From Streptomyces sp. NRRL WC-3605 (lineage in GTDB: Bacteria; Actinomycetota; Actinomycetes; Streptomycetales; Streptomycetaceae): DNA of 64,000 bases. A program made the position numbers and the translations under genes. The stretch lies in the NCBI RefSeq assembly GCF_001509795.1, contig NZ_LLZN01000001.1, positions 62,001-126,000 on the forward strand. Direction: 5' to 3'. The notes beneath the pieces were generated by a model, which saw only the letters and a list, made by a program, of their open reading frames with translations, searched no databases and was not told the DNA's origin. The number at the start of each line of letters is the position of its first letter. Position 1 is the first letter of the stretch. Shown piece by piece: positions 57,336 through 64,000 of the stretch.

Positions 57336-57727
57336 GGGGTACTGCCTCACTCTCATACGCTCCGTAAGCCATGTGGTCGGGCCCACGTTACGGGTGAGGT
57401 GGCGGTCTTGGGCAGGGTGAATCCTCCGGGCAGGCGATGGGCCACCCCCAGGCAGCCGCGGTGGGCCGTCCCCCTGGCACCCCCCAGGTCGCCGCGGTGG
57501 GCCGCCTCCCGCCGCCCCCTCGTCGCGTCCCCCTCGCCGGGCGAGCGGGCCCAACTCGGCGTCCGCATCGCCCTCGAGAATCCCGCAGGGGCGAAACCGC
57601 CATAAACGGGCGCGAGTTGTGCGGGCTCGGACACAACTGGGACCGGAACCGCTGTCAACTCATGTGAACAGAGCAGCCGTCCGGTTCAGGTCGAGTCGAT
57701 GGGGCTTCCTGTCCGTATTCTCTGATC
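57336..57727. other. 392-bp gene-free region between fahA and HAD phosphatase gene
   Basis: No credible gene. It holds an imperfect direct repeat of 24 bp (57445-57468 and 57481-57504, two mismatches, 36-bp period) around CCGCGGTGGGCC. Both flanking genes are transcribed away from it, so their promoters lie here. No clear boxes were found. Confidence 0.5.
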
Positions 57728-58558
57728 ATGGCCGCACCGATCGCATATTCACTCATCGCCACTGACCTGGACGGGACGCTCCTCCGAGGTGACGACACGC
57801 TCTCCGACCGGTCCCTCGCGGCACTCGCGCAGGCGGCGGTGGCCGGTGCCCAGCACCTCGTGGTGACGGGACGGCCGGCACCCAGGGTGCGGCCCCTCCT
57901 GGACCTCATGGGCAGCAGGGGACTGGCGGTGTGCGGGCAGGGCGCGCAGCTGTACGACGCCGGGCGGGACCGGCTGCTGTGGTCCATCACCCTGGAACGG
58001 GACCTGGCGGAGACCGCCCTCGGCAAGATCGAGGCCGAGGTGGGGCAGGTGTACGCGGCGGTCGACCAGGACGGTGTCGACGGGCTCACGCTCATCGAAC
58101 CGGGCTATCTGATGCCCCACCCCACCCTGCCGGCCGTGCGGGTGCGGCACCGCGACGACCTGTGGTGCGAGCCGATCAGCAAGGTGCTGCTGCGCCATCC
58201 GACGCTGTCCGACGACGAGTTGGCGGCGACGGCCCGCGCGGTGGTGGGTTCGCTGGCGACGGTCACCATGTCGGGGCCGGGCACCGTCGAACTCCAGCCA
58301 TGCGGCATCACGAAGGCGACGGGCCTCGCGCTCGCCGCCGAGCACCTCGGCCTGGGTCCCCACGAGACCATCGCCTTCGGGGACATGCCCAACGACATCC
58401 CCATGTTCGACTGGGCCGCGCACGGGGTGGCGATGGCCAACGCGCATCCCGAACTCAAGGCGGTCGCGGACGAGGTCACCTTGTCCAACGAGGACGACGG
58501 CATCGCCGTCGTCCTCGAGAGACTGTTCGCCTGCAGCCTGGCCGAGTTCCCCTACTAG
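57728..58558 (+). CDS. Cof-type HAD superfamily phosphatase
   Basis: A 276-residue HAD hydrolase of the Cof/IIB type. Motif I is ATDLDGTLL (nucleophile D12, about), motif II Thr/Ser is in LVVTGRPAPRV, motif III is the Lys of GITKATGLAL, and motif IV is FGDMPNDIPMFDWA. A mixed cap domain lies between. Such enzymes dephosphorylate sugar phosphates or flavin/pyridoxal phosphates; the substrate cannot be read. It ends 35 bp from the convergent LysM gene. Confidence 0.92.
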   Translation: MAAPIAYSLIATDLDGTLLRGDDTLSDRSLAALAQAAVAGAQHLVVTGRPAPRVRPLLDLMGSRGLAVCGQGAQLYDAGRDRLLWSITLERDLAETALGKIEAEVGQVYAAVDQDGVDGLTLIEPGYLMPHPTLPAVRVRHRDDLWCEPISKVLLRHPTLSDDELAATARAVVGSLATVTMSGPGTVELQPCGITKATGLALAAEHLGLGPHETIAFGDMPNDIPMFDWAAHGVAMANAHPELKAVADEVTLSNEDDGIAVVLERLFACSLAEFPY

Positions 58559-58593
58559 AGGTCCCTCGACCAGAAAGTGAGAGCCGGTACGGC

Positions 58594-59334
58594 TCAGTAG
58601 GGGCCGTTCACGTTGTCGATCGAGCCGTAGCGCGCGGCCGCGTAGTTGCAGGCGGCCGTGATGTTCGCGACCGGGTCGAACGGGTCGTACGCGGTGCCCG
58701 GCACGTGGTACGTCGCGAAGGTCGGGTCGATGACCTGGAGGAGACCCTTGGACGGGGTGCCCGCCACGGCGTTGGAGTCCCAGTTGTTGATGGCGGCCGG
58801 GTTGCCCGAGGACTCGCGCATGATGTTGCGGTGGATGCCCTCGTAGGAGCCGGGGATCCCCTTCTGCGCCATGATGTCCAGCGCTTCGCGGATCCAGCCG
58901 TCGAGGTTGTCGGCGTACGTCTTCACGGAGGCCTGGGTGGCCTGGGCGACGGCGGACTTCTTGACGGGGGCGGACGCCGTGTTCGCCTCGGCCTTCGTCG
59001 GCGCGGCCTTCTTCGTGGACCGGACCTTCAGGTCGACACCCGGGTGGATCAGCCGCGGGTCGTCACCGATGGCCTTGCGGTTGTCCTTGTAGAGCTGCCG
59101 CCAGCCGCCCTGGGCGTCGTAGCGGTCGGCGATCCCGTACAGGGTGTCGCCCTTCTTGGTGGTGTAGCTGACGGAGCCGACCTTGGCCACGGTGGGGACC
59201 TTGGCGGGCTCGGCGGCGCTCGCGGTGGTCGCGCCCAGCAGGGGGAGCGCGAGAGCGGCGGTACCGGTTCCGGCGGCGATGACGCGCCGGGTGAACGGGC
59301 TGGTACGGGTACGGCGGTGCTTGCCTCGGGACAT
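58594..59334 (-). CDS. Secreted LysM/transglycosylase SLT wall enzyme
   Basis: A 246-residue secreted protein. A basic signal peptide (about 1-40, ending TTASA-AEP) is followed by a LysM domain (about 53-105, SYTTKKGDTLYGIADRY), a Lys/Ala/Thr linker and a C-terminal transglycosylase SLT domain. The catalytic Glu is in IMRESSGNP, with NAVAGTPSKGLLQVI. It resembles the resuscitation-promoting-factor-like and Swl-type enzymes that remodel Streptomyces peptidoglycan. The ATG at 59334 lies just behind a c-di-AMP riboswitch. The stop overlaps a GAGCCG-GTA-CGGCTC hairpin. Confidence 0.92.
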   Translation of the reverse strand: MSRGKHRRTRTSPFTRRVIAAGTGTAALALPLLGATTASAAEPAKVPTVAKVGSVSYTTKKGDTLYGIADRYDAQGGWRQLYKDNRKAIGDDPRLIHPGVDLKVRSTKKAAPTKAEANTASAPVKKSAVAQATQASVKTYADNLDGWIREALDIMAQKGIPGSYEGIHRNIMRESSGNPAAINNWDSNAVAGTPSKGLLQVIDPTFATYHVPGTAYDPFDPVANITAACNYAAARYGSIDNVNGPY

Positions 59335-59344
59335 GGCGCTGTTC

Positions 59345-59510
59345 GTTCCTCTCCGGCGCCTGCGAGGTGAGCTGTCGGGTTCGGGCGGGAGATGCCCGGT
59401 CATGCCGTCGTACGACGACGTGACTTCACCCCTAGCCGTGCCGGCGCGCCATCGAGGCGTGCGGTACGGCGACTTACCTGGGTCCCCCGCTCCTGCCGTG
59501 CGAGTGCGTT
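59345..59510 (-). ncRNA. c-di-AMP (ydaO/yuaA-type) riboswitch
   Basis: In the minus-strand RNA the ordered conserved blocks of the ydaO family can be recognised: CGGGGGACCCAGGTAAGTCG (complement of 59470-59489), then GGGTGAAGTCAC (59420-59431), then CCGACAGCTCACCTCGCAGG (about 59359-59378), close to the consensus ending CCCGUCAGCUAACCUCGNAGGCG. A GGAGAGGAAC site follows before the ATG. This class binds cyclic di-AMP and turns wall-hydrolase genes off, as known for rpfA in S. coelicolor. Confidence 0.85.
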
Positions 59511-60295
59511 GCGTAGGTGGATGACTCGGGCGGCGGCAGGATTCGGCGTCCGCCCGACAGAGCGGGAACGTATGCGAGAGCACATGTCCGGAACAAGTGC
59601 CGCAATCACCTGACGTGCTAATTGACCATGGTCTGAGGTGTATGGGGCGCTTGATCCTTTGCGGTTGCCAATTCTCAACTCGCTTTTCTGGCAAGGGGTC
59701 GACGGGCTTCGGTGGGGGAGGGGGTGACGCCGGCTCGCGTGACCCAACTCACGGCGATCACAACAGCCGCAAATCGGGCAATGACTCCAACTCCCCTGTT
59801 ATTGCCTGGCCGTGAAGGGGGTGACGTCAACGCGCCTATCTGTACCTTCCGTCCGTGGAGTCCGTTTTGGGCGGGCGGAGCAAAAGGTGCGAAAGGGTGG
59901 CGGCGCGTCCGGGTCGTCGGCGCGGCAGGAACCTCGCCCTTCGTCTCGTTCGTTGAGGGGGTGCGGAGGCGTCCGGACGGCGGGGCGGGGTAGGCGGAGG
60001 CGGGGGTGCTGTGCCGGCCCGCGGTGCGGCCCCGACAGGGGCGAACCCGGTTTCGATTCGAGAGGGAGTGGGGAGCGGTCGGCTACACACAGTGACGTAA
60101 CGATAGATCGGTGAATATCCACCCTTATCGGGTGATCAAAAAACATACCGACCGTGAACCGATGTCGCCCGTGGTGGACGGGTGGGCGGCATCGGTGATC
60201 GAAACGTGACCGGATACGCTGACTTGAGTGATGGCAGCGACCTATCGACAAACCGTGTAACCAGCCGAAAGACACCAGCAGACAGGAGACCCCTC
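59511..60295. other. Gene-free region before the polyprenyl synthase gene
   Basis: About 785 bp without a credible gene, with clearly AT-richer parts (59600-59800 and 60090-60260). Its left end must hold the promoter of the riboswitch transcript on the minus strand. Its right end holds the polyprenyl synthase promoter; GGATACGCTGA (60212-60222) is a possible -10 area. No small RNA could be defined. Confidence 0.5.
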
Positions 60296-61306
60296 GTGAC
60301 CGTCGTCGGGCCGTTCGGGCTGAGCGTGCGGGACCAGGCTCTGGAAGCCGATGTCCAGGCCGGATTGGCGGCTGTCGAGGAGGGACTGCTCGAAGCCACC
60401 AAGAGTGAGGTCCCCTTCATCACCGGAGCCGCCCAGCACCTGGTGCGGGCGGGCGGGAAGCGCTTCCGGCCGCTGCTCGTGATGCTCGCCGCGCGCTTCG
60501 GGGACCCGTATGCCCCGGGGATCGTGCCGTCGGCCGTGGTGGTGGAGCTGACCCATCTGGCGACGCTGTACCACGACGACGTGATGGACGAGGCCGAGGT
60601 CCGGCGCGGGGTCGACAGCGCGAACACCCGCTGGGGGAACTCCGTCGCGGTCCTCACCGGCGACTTCCTCTTCGCGCGCGCCTCGCACATCCTGGCCGAC
60701 CTCGGGCCCGAGGCCGTCCGGGTGCAGGCCGAGGCGTTCGAGCGGCTCGTCACGGGCCAGATCCTGGAGACGGCCGGGCCGCAGGACGGCCGGGACCCCG
60801 TGGAGCACTACCTCGACGTGCTGAGCGGGAAGACCGGGTCGCTGGTGGCGGTCTCCTGCCGCTTCGGCGCGATGATGTCGGGCGCCGACGAGACCGTGGT
60901 CGACGTGCTCACCCAGTACGGGGAGCGGCTCGGCGTCGCCTTCCAGCTGGCGGACGACGTCCTGGACATCGCGAGCGACTCCCACGAGTCCGGGAAGACG
61001 CCCGGCACCGATCTGCGCGAGGGCATCCCGACCCTGCCGGTGCTGCGGCTGCGGGAGCGGGCGGAGCGCCTCGGGCTGCCGGAGGACATCGCCCTGTGCG
61101 AGCTGCTGGACTCCGACCTGAGCGACGACGCCCGGCTCGCCGAGGCACTGGCCGCCCTGCGGGAGCACCCGGCACTGGAGCAGGCCCGGCGGGACACGGT
61201 CCGCTACGCCGAGGACGCGCGCGCCGCGCTGGCACCCCTGCCGCAGAACGACGCGAAGGCCGCCCTGATGGAGCTGTGCGACGCCGTGGTGCACCGCGCC
61301 GGCTGA
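60296..61306 (+). CDS. Polyprenyl diphosphate synthase
   Basis: A 336-residue trans-isoprenyl diphosphate synthase. The first Asp-rich motif is DDVMD (94-98) followed by EVRRG, and the second DDVLD (220-224); GGKRFRPLLV starts the fold. Residues before the first motif are bulky rather than blocking, consistent with a long (C35-C50) product such as the menaquinone side chain. The GTG at 60296 has AGGAG seven bases upstream; a 38-residue extension from an upstream ATG looks non-coding. It fits as donor for MqnP. Confidence 0.92.
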   Translation: MTVVGPFGLSVRDQALEADVQAGLAAVEEGLLEATKSEVPFITGAAQHLVRAGGKRFRPLLVMLAARFGDPYAPGIVPSAVVVELTHLATLYHDDVMDEAEVRRGVDSANTRWGNSVAVLTGDFLFARASHILADLGPEAVRVQAEAFERLVTGQILETAGPQDGRDPVEHYLDVLSGKTGSLVAVSCRFGAMMSGADETVVDVLTQYGERLGVAFQLADDVLDIASDSHESGKTPGTDLREGIPTLPVLRLRERAERLGLPEDIALCELLDSDLSDDARLAEALAALREHPALEQARRDTVRYAEDARAALAPLPQNDAKAALMELCDAVVHRAG

Positions 61307-61350
61307 GCCCCCTCGGCCGGCCCCCGGCCGCCGTCACTCTCCCCGTGTCA

Positions 61351-61375
61351 CCCCTCGACCCCTACGGGTCGGGGG
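61351..61375 (+). terminator. Terminator after the polyprenyl synthase gene
   Basis: CGACCC and GGGTCG close a CTAC loop, extended by CCCC/GGGG with one bulged T, 45 bp after the stop. Confidence 0.65.
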
Positions 61376-61595
61376 ACGTCCACCCCTCCGGCGTCATACC
61401 GCAGGTGTACACGGAGTTGGCTCCGCAGGTTGACGAAACTCCCTGGCCGATTTGGTCAGATGGACATCACGGAAAACACCACTCCTCACCGATTCGGGTG
61501 AGAATGGCGGCTCAGGGGTGGACCTTGCCGGGTCGTGAGACTCGCGGGCGACAGACGAACGGGCGGCCGCCGCCGACGACGGAGGTAGGGCACAC

Positions 61596-62870
61596 ATGGC
61601 ACCGTACGAAGTCGACGACAGTACGACCGCGGGGGAGGGCGACGACCCGCGCGCGGGCCGGCGCAAGGCCGCTCGGTACGTCGTCCCGGTCACGGTGGTG
61701 GGGATCGCGGCGGCGACGATCGGGCTGGTCCCGGCGCTCGCCGACGCCGGGGACCCGGACCTGCCGGACCTCACCGCGCAGCAACTGATCGAGAAGATCG
61801 CCAAGTCGGACGTCCAGCAGCTGTCCGGCACGTTCAAGATCACCACGGATCTGGGGCTGCCCGACCTGGGCGGTCTTGAGTCGGGTCTCACCTCCGGCCT
61901 CACCGGCTCGGGCGCGGGCGACGGCTCGTCCGCCGACCCCTCGGCGAAGCTGACCGAGCTGGCCTCCGGCACGCACACCCTGCGGATCGCCGTCGACGGC
62001 GACGACCGGCAGAAGCTGTCCCTGGTGGACAAGGCCTCCGAGTACAGCCTCATCCACAACGGCAAGGACGTCTGGGGCTACGACAGCAAGTCCGACGAGG
62101 TCTTCCACGCCACCGCAGACGAGGCCGGGCGGGAGCAGGGCAAGGGGCACGGGAAGCGCGACGAGGTTCCCGCCACCCCCAAGGAGCTCACCGAGGAGGC
62201 CCTGAAGGCGGTCGACGACACGACGTCGGTCACCGTCGACGGCACCGCGCACGTCGCCGGCCGGGACGCCTACCGGCTGCTCATCGAGCCGAAGCAGTCG
62301 GGCACCACGGTCGGCGCGATCACCGTGGCCGTGGACGCGAAGACCGGGCTGCCGCTGAAGTTCACGCTGACCCCGTCCGGCGGTGGCGCCGCCGTGGTCG
62401 ACGCCGGCTTCACCCAGGTCAGCTTTGCCAAGCCGGCCGCCTCCACCTTCGACTTCACCCCGCCCAAGGGCGCGAAGGTCACGGAGGAGGGCGACCTGGA
62501 CAAGGGTGCCCGGCGGCACGGCGAGGGCAGGTCCGAGGAGGACTTCCGCAAGGAGCTGGAGAGGGAGTTCGGCTCCGGGAAGCCCAAGGGCCCGAAGGGC
62601 CGCGAGGACGGTCCCGTGGTCATCGGCGAGGGCTGGAACACGGTGGCGGTCTTCGACACCGGCGGCGAGGGCGTTCCCTCGGGCTCCGAGGTCGGCGGCG
62701 ACCTGGGAGGCTTCCTCGACTCCCTGGGCGACAAGGCCAACGGGAAGTTCGGCTCGGGCACGGTGTTCTCGACGCGCCTGATCAATGCCCTCGTCACCGA
62801 CGACGGCAAGGTCTACGTCGGCGCGGTCGACAAGGCCACGCTCGTGAAGGCGGCCGACTCGGCCAAGTGA
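61596..62870 (+). CDS. LolA-like/DUF2092 exported protein
   Basis: A 424-residue protein. One N-terminal helix (about residues 28-48, signal anchor or signal peptide) is followed by a LolA/RseB-like half-barrel in two parts (about 60-160 and 190-295) with the pattern VTVDGTAHVAGRDAYRLLIEPK. A charged, Gly/Lys/Glu-rich linker and a C-terminal domain (about 345-424) follow. RseB-like proteins sense lipids or restrain anti-sigma factors; no sigma gene is adjacent. The ATG has a GGAGG site 11 bases upstream. Confidence 0.8.
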   Translation: MAPYEVDDSTTAGEGDDPRAGRRKAARYVVPVTVVGIAAATIGLVPALADAGDPDLPDLTAQQLIEKIAKSDVQQLSGTFKITTDLGLPDLGGLESGLTSGLTGSGAGDGSSADPSAKLTELASGTHTLRIAVDGDDRQKLSLVDKASEYSLIHNGKDVWGYDSKSDEVFHATADEAGREQGKGHGKRDEVPATPKELTEEALKAVDDTTSVTVDGTAHVAGRDAYRLLIEPKQSGTTVGAITVAVDAKTGLPLKFTLTPSGGGAAVVDAGFTQVSFAKPAASTFDFTPPKGAKVTEEGDLDKGARRHGEGRSEEDFRKELEREFGSGKPKGPKGREDGPVVIGEGWNTVAVFDTGGEGVPSGSEVGGDLGGFLDSLGDKANGKFGSGTVFSTRLINALVTDDGKVYVGAVDKATLVKAADSAK

Positions 62871-62876
62871 CGCCAC

Positions 62877-62906
62877 GAGCGGCCCGGCACCCGTGCCGGG
62901 CCGCTC
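62877..62906. terminator. Strong bidirectional terminator
   Basis: GAGCGGCCCGGCAC (62877-62890) and GTGCCGGGCCGCTC (62893-62906) are perfect 14-bp complements separated by two bases, between convergent stops at 62870 and 62931. Confidence 0.85.
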
Positions 62907-62930
62907 TCGCACGGCATCACCGAGCGGCGC

Positions 62931-63515
62931 TCAGTCCGTCTGGTACGGGAAGCGGGCGAGCGGCGCGTCCTGGGCGAAGAAGGTCTTGGCCCGGCTCAGG
63001 GCCCCGGCGTCCCGCAGCACGTCCCCGGGCTTGCTGCCGTTGCCGAGCAGCACCCCGCCGAAGCGCATCCCCATGTAGGCGGCCGAGTTGTTGAGGGTGC
63101 CGATCAGCGGGTCGGCGACCACCGGCTCCTCGTGGGCGAGCGCGGTCACGCCCCAGAGCGTGCGCCCGGCCAGCGTGTCCTTGAAGTCGAGGCCGGGCGT
63201 GCGCAGCCAGCCCGACCAGTGGTCGAGGTAGCGCTTGACGTGCGCGGACACCGAGTACCAGTACAGCGGCGAGACGATCACGACGTCCGTGGCCGCGAGG
63301 GTGGCGTCTAGCAGGACGGCCGTGTTCCCCTCCGTCGGCCGCACATGGTCGCTGTCGTGGCGCAGGTCCTCGAAGTCGGGCAGCGGATGTGCCGCGAGGT
63401 CGATCCAGCGCTGTTCCACGCTCTCGGGCAGTTGCTCGGCCGCCCGGCGGGCCAGCAGCTCGGTGTTGCCGTCGGGGCGGCTGCTGCCGAGGACGAACAG
63501 GAAGCGGCGGGTCAT
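62931..63515 (-). CDS. NAD(P)H-dependent flavodoxin-fold oxidoreductase
   Basis: A 194-residue protein of the flavodoxin_2/FMN-reductase fold. LFVLGSSRPDGNTELLARR binds the FMN phosphate and VVIVSPLYWYSVSAHVKRYLDHW is the second FMN loop; GRTLWGVTALAHEE is the third. It resembles NAD(P)H quinone or azo reductases. The ATG at 63515 was chosen because the fold begins at once; a longer frame upstream is AT-rich intergenic DNA. Confidence 0.88.
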   Translation of the reverse strand: MTRRFLFVLGSSRPDGNTELLARRAAEQLPESVEQRWIDLAAHPLPDFEDLRHDSDHVRPTEGNTAVLLDATLAATDVVIVSPLYWYSVSAHVKRYLDHWSGWLRTPGLDFKDTLAGRTLWGVTALAHEEPVVADPLIGTLNNSAAYMGMRFGGVLLGNGSKPGDVLRDAGALSRAKTFFAQDAPLARFPYQTD

Positions 63516-63572
63516 GGGTCCCCCAGTGGGCACGCACGGAAACAGGGCGTAAAGCAATTAAGCGCCTCTGCA

Positions 63573-64000
63573 TTATATGCGTACGCATGTAGCTGGCGTC
63601 CAGGGACCGAGCGGGCCCTCGGCCGCCTCCGCCACCGCGAGCAGTGCCGCCTCCCGCCCGTGCGCGGCCACCAGTTGGAGCCCCACAGGGCATCCGTCCG
63701 GCCCGAACCCGGCGGGAATGCTGATCGCCGGATGCCCACTCAGGTTGAACGCCCAGGTGAGCGCGGTGGAGTACCGCTCACCGGGACCCTCGTGGCCGTG
63801 CGGCGGGGTGGGGGCCGTCGGCGTCAGGAGCAGATGCGTCCGCCGGAAGAGGGCGGCGAGCCGTCGGTCGTTGCCCGCACGCAGGCGCCCGGCGGCCTCG
63901 GGGGAGAGACCGGCCTCGGACCCGCGCAGCGCGAGCCACGCCGGGGCCGGGTCGTCGAGGCGGAACGCGTCCCCCGCCTCCAGGAGCCGCACCACTCCGG
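63573..64000 (-). CDS. Amidase family protein, C-terminal part
   Basis: The frame is open from the window edge (reading leftward) to a stop at 63573-63575, giving about 142 C-terminal residues of a longer gene. LLLTPTAPTPP, FNLSGHPAISIPAGF and GCPVGLQLVAAHGRE are the C-terminal marks of the amidase signature family (GatA-like fold). The catalytic Ser-cisSer-Lys core lies outside the window. The substrate cannot be told; it is probably not GatA itself. Confidence 0.88.
   Translation of the reverse strand, partial: GVVRLLEAGDAFRLDDPAPAWLALRGSEAGLSPEAAGRLRAGNDRRLAALFRRTHLLLTPTAPTPPHGHEGPGERYSTALTWAFNLSGHPAISIPAGFGPDGCPVGLQLVAAHGREAALLAVAEAAEGPLGPWTPATCVRI

Noticed and set aside
57353..57658. 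Frame with a repeated HRG-type peptide in the fahA upstream region
   Set aside because: The repetition comes from the 24-bp DNA repeat; there is no ribosome binding site or conserved pattern.
59799..60275. 158-codon minus-strand frame in the gap before the polyprenyl synthase gene
   Set aside because: Third-position GC is not biased, the protein is Arg/His/Pro-rich, and it covers the AT-rich promoter area.

Overview
The window is a stretch of a high-GC actinomycete chromosome, almost certainly Streptomyces or a close relative. Third codon positions are nearly all G/C, GTG starts and 4-base ATGA/GTGA stop-start overlaps are common, TTA codons are almost absent, and the gene order matches what I remember of the S. 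coelicolor region carrying the futalosine menaquinone genes and the nuo operon. No rRNA, tRNA, transposase or CRISPR array was seen.

Layout. (1) 0.8-7.1 kb: menaquinone genes mqnL (UbiD family), mqnP (UbiA family), ubiX and mqnE, with a rhomboid protease, an Lrp/AsnC regulator and a UdgX-type uracil-DNA glycosylase. (2) 7.1-12.5 kb: a GNAT acetyltransferase, a DUF4229 protein and a two-component system that converges on a flavin monooxygenase/MFS exporter pair. The sensor kinase and the exporter carry the only two in-frame TTA codons I found, which suggests bldA control. (3) 12.8-15.8 kb: two translationally coupled SPFH membrane proteins. (4) 15.9-22.2 kb: a lipid block with a TetR regulator, MaoC hydratase, FabG4-like reductase, thiolase and long-chain acyl-CoA synthetase; matching TTACC-N3-GGTWA operators lie in front of the last three. 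(5) 22.3-26.4 kb: an orphan sugar-binding lipoprotein, a methyltransferase beside a perfect 22-bp inverted repeat, azlCD with a divergent XRE-cupin regulator, and a cold-shock protein. (6) 26.7-35.1 kb: mqnA, a Ser/Thr kinase joined to a prepilin peptidase, mqnC, a degenerate amidohydrolase, ubiE, a PASTA protein, a GNAT enzyme and a MenJ-like reductase, then an NlpC/P60 wall hydrolase. (7) 36.7-52.8 kb: the complete 14-gene nuoA-N operon behind a Rex-type operator. (8) 52.9-64 kb: recQ, an M56 peptidase, fumarylacetoacetase, a HAD phosphatase, a LysM/transglycosylase wall enzyme behind a c-di-AMP (ydaO-type) riboswitch, a polyprenyl diphosphate synthase, a LolA-like protein, a flavodoxin-fold reductase and a truncated amidase.

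How the genes work together. MqnA, MqnE and MqnC are three enzymes of the futalosine route. MqnP/MqnL/UbiX act on prenylation and decarboxylation, the polyprenyl synthase probably supplies the side chain, UbiE methylates the ring and the MenJ-like protein probably saturates the side chain. Complex I reduces the resulting menaquinone. Most of quinone synthesis and its main electron donor therefore sit in one neighbourhood; mqnB and mqnD are not in the window. Start codons and functions are read from sequence and memory of families; no database search was run.
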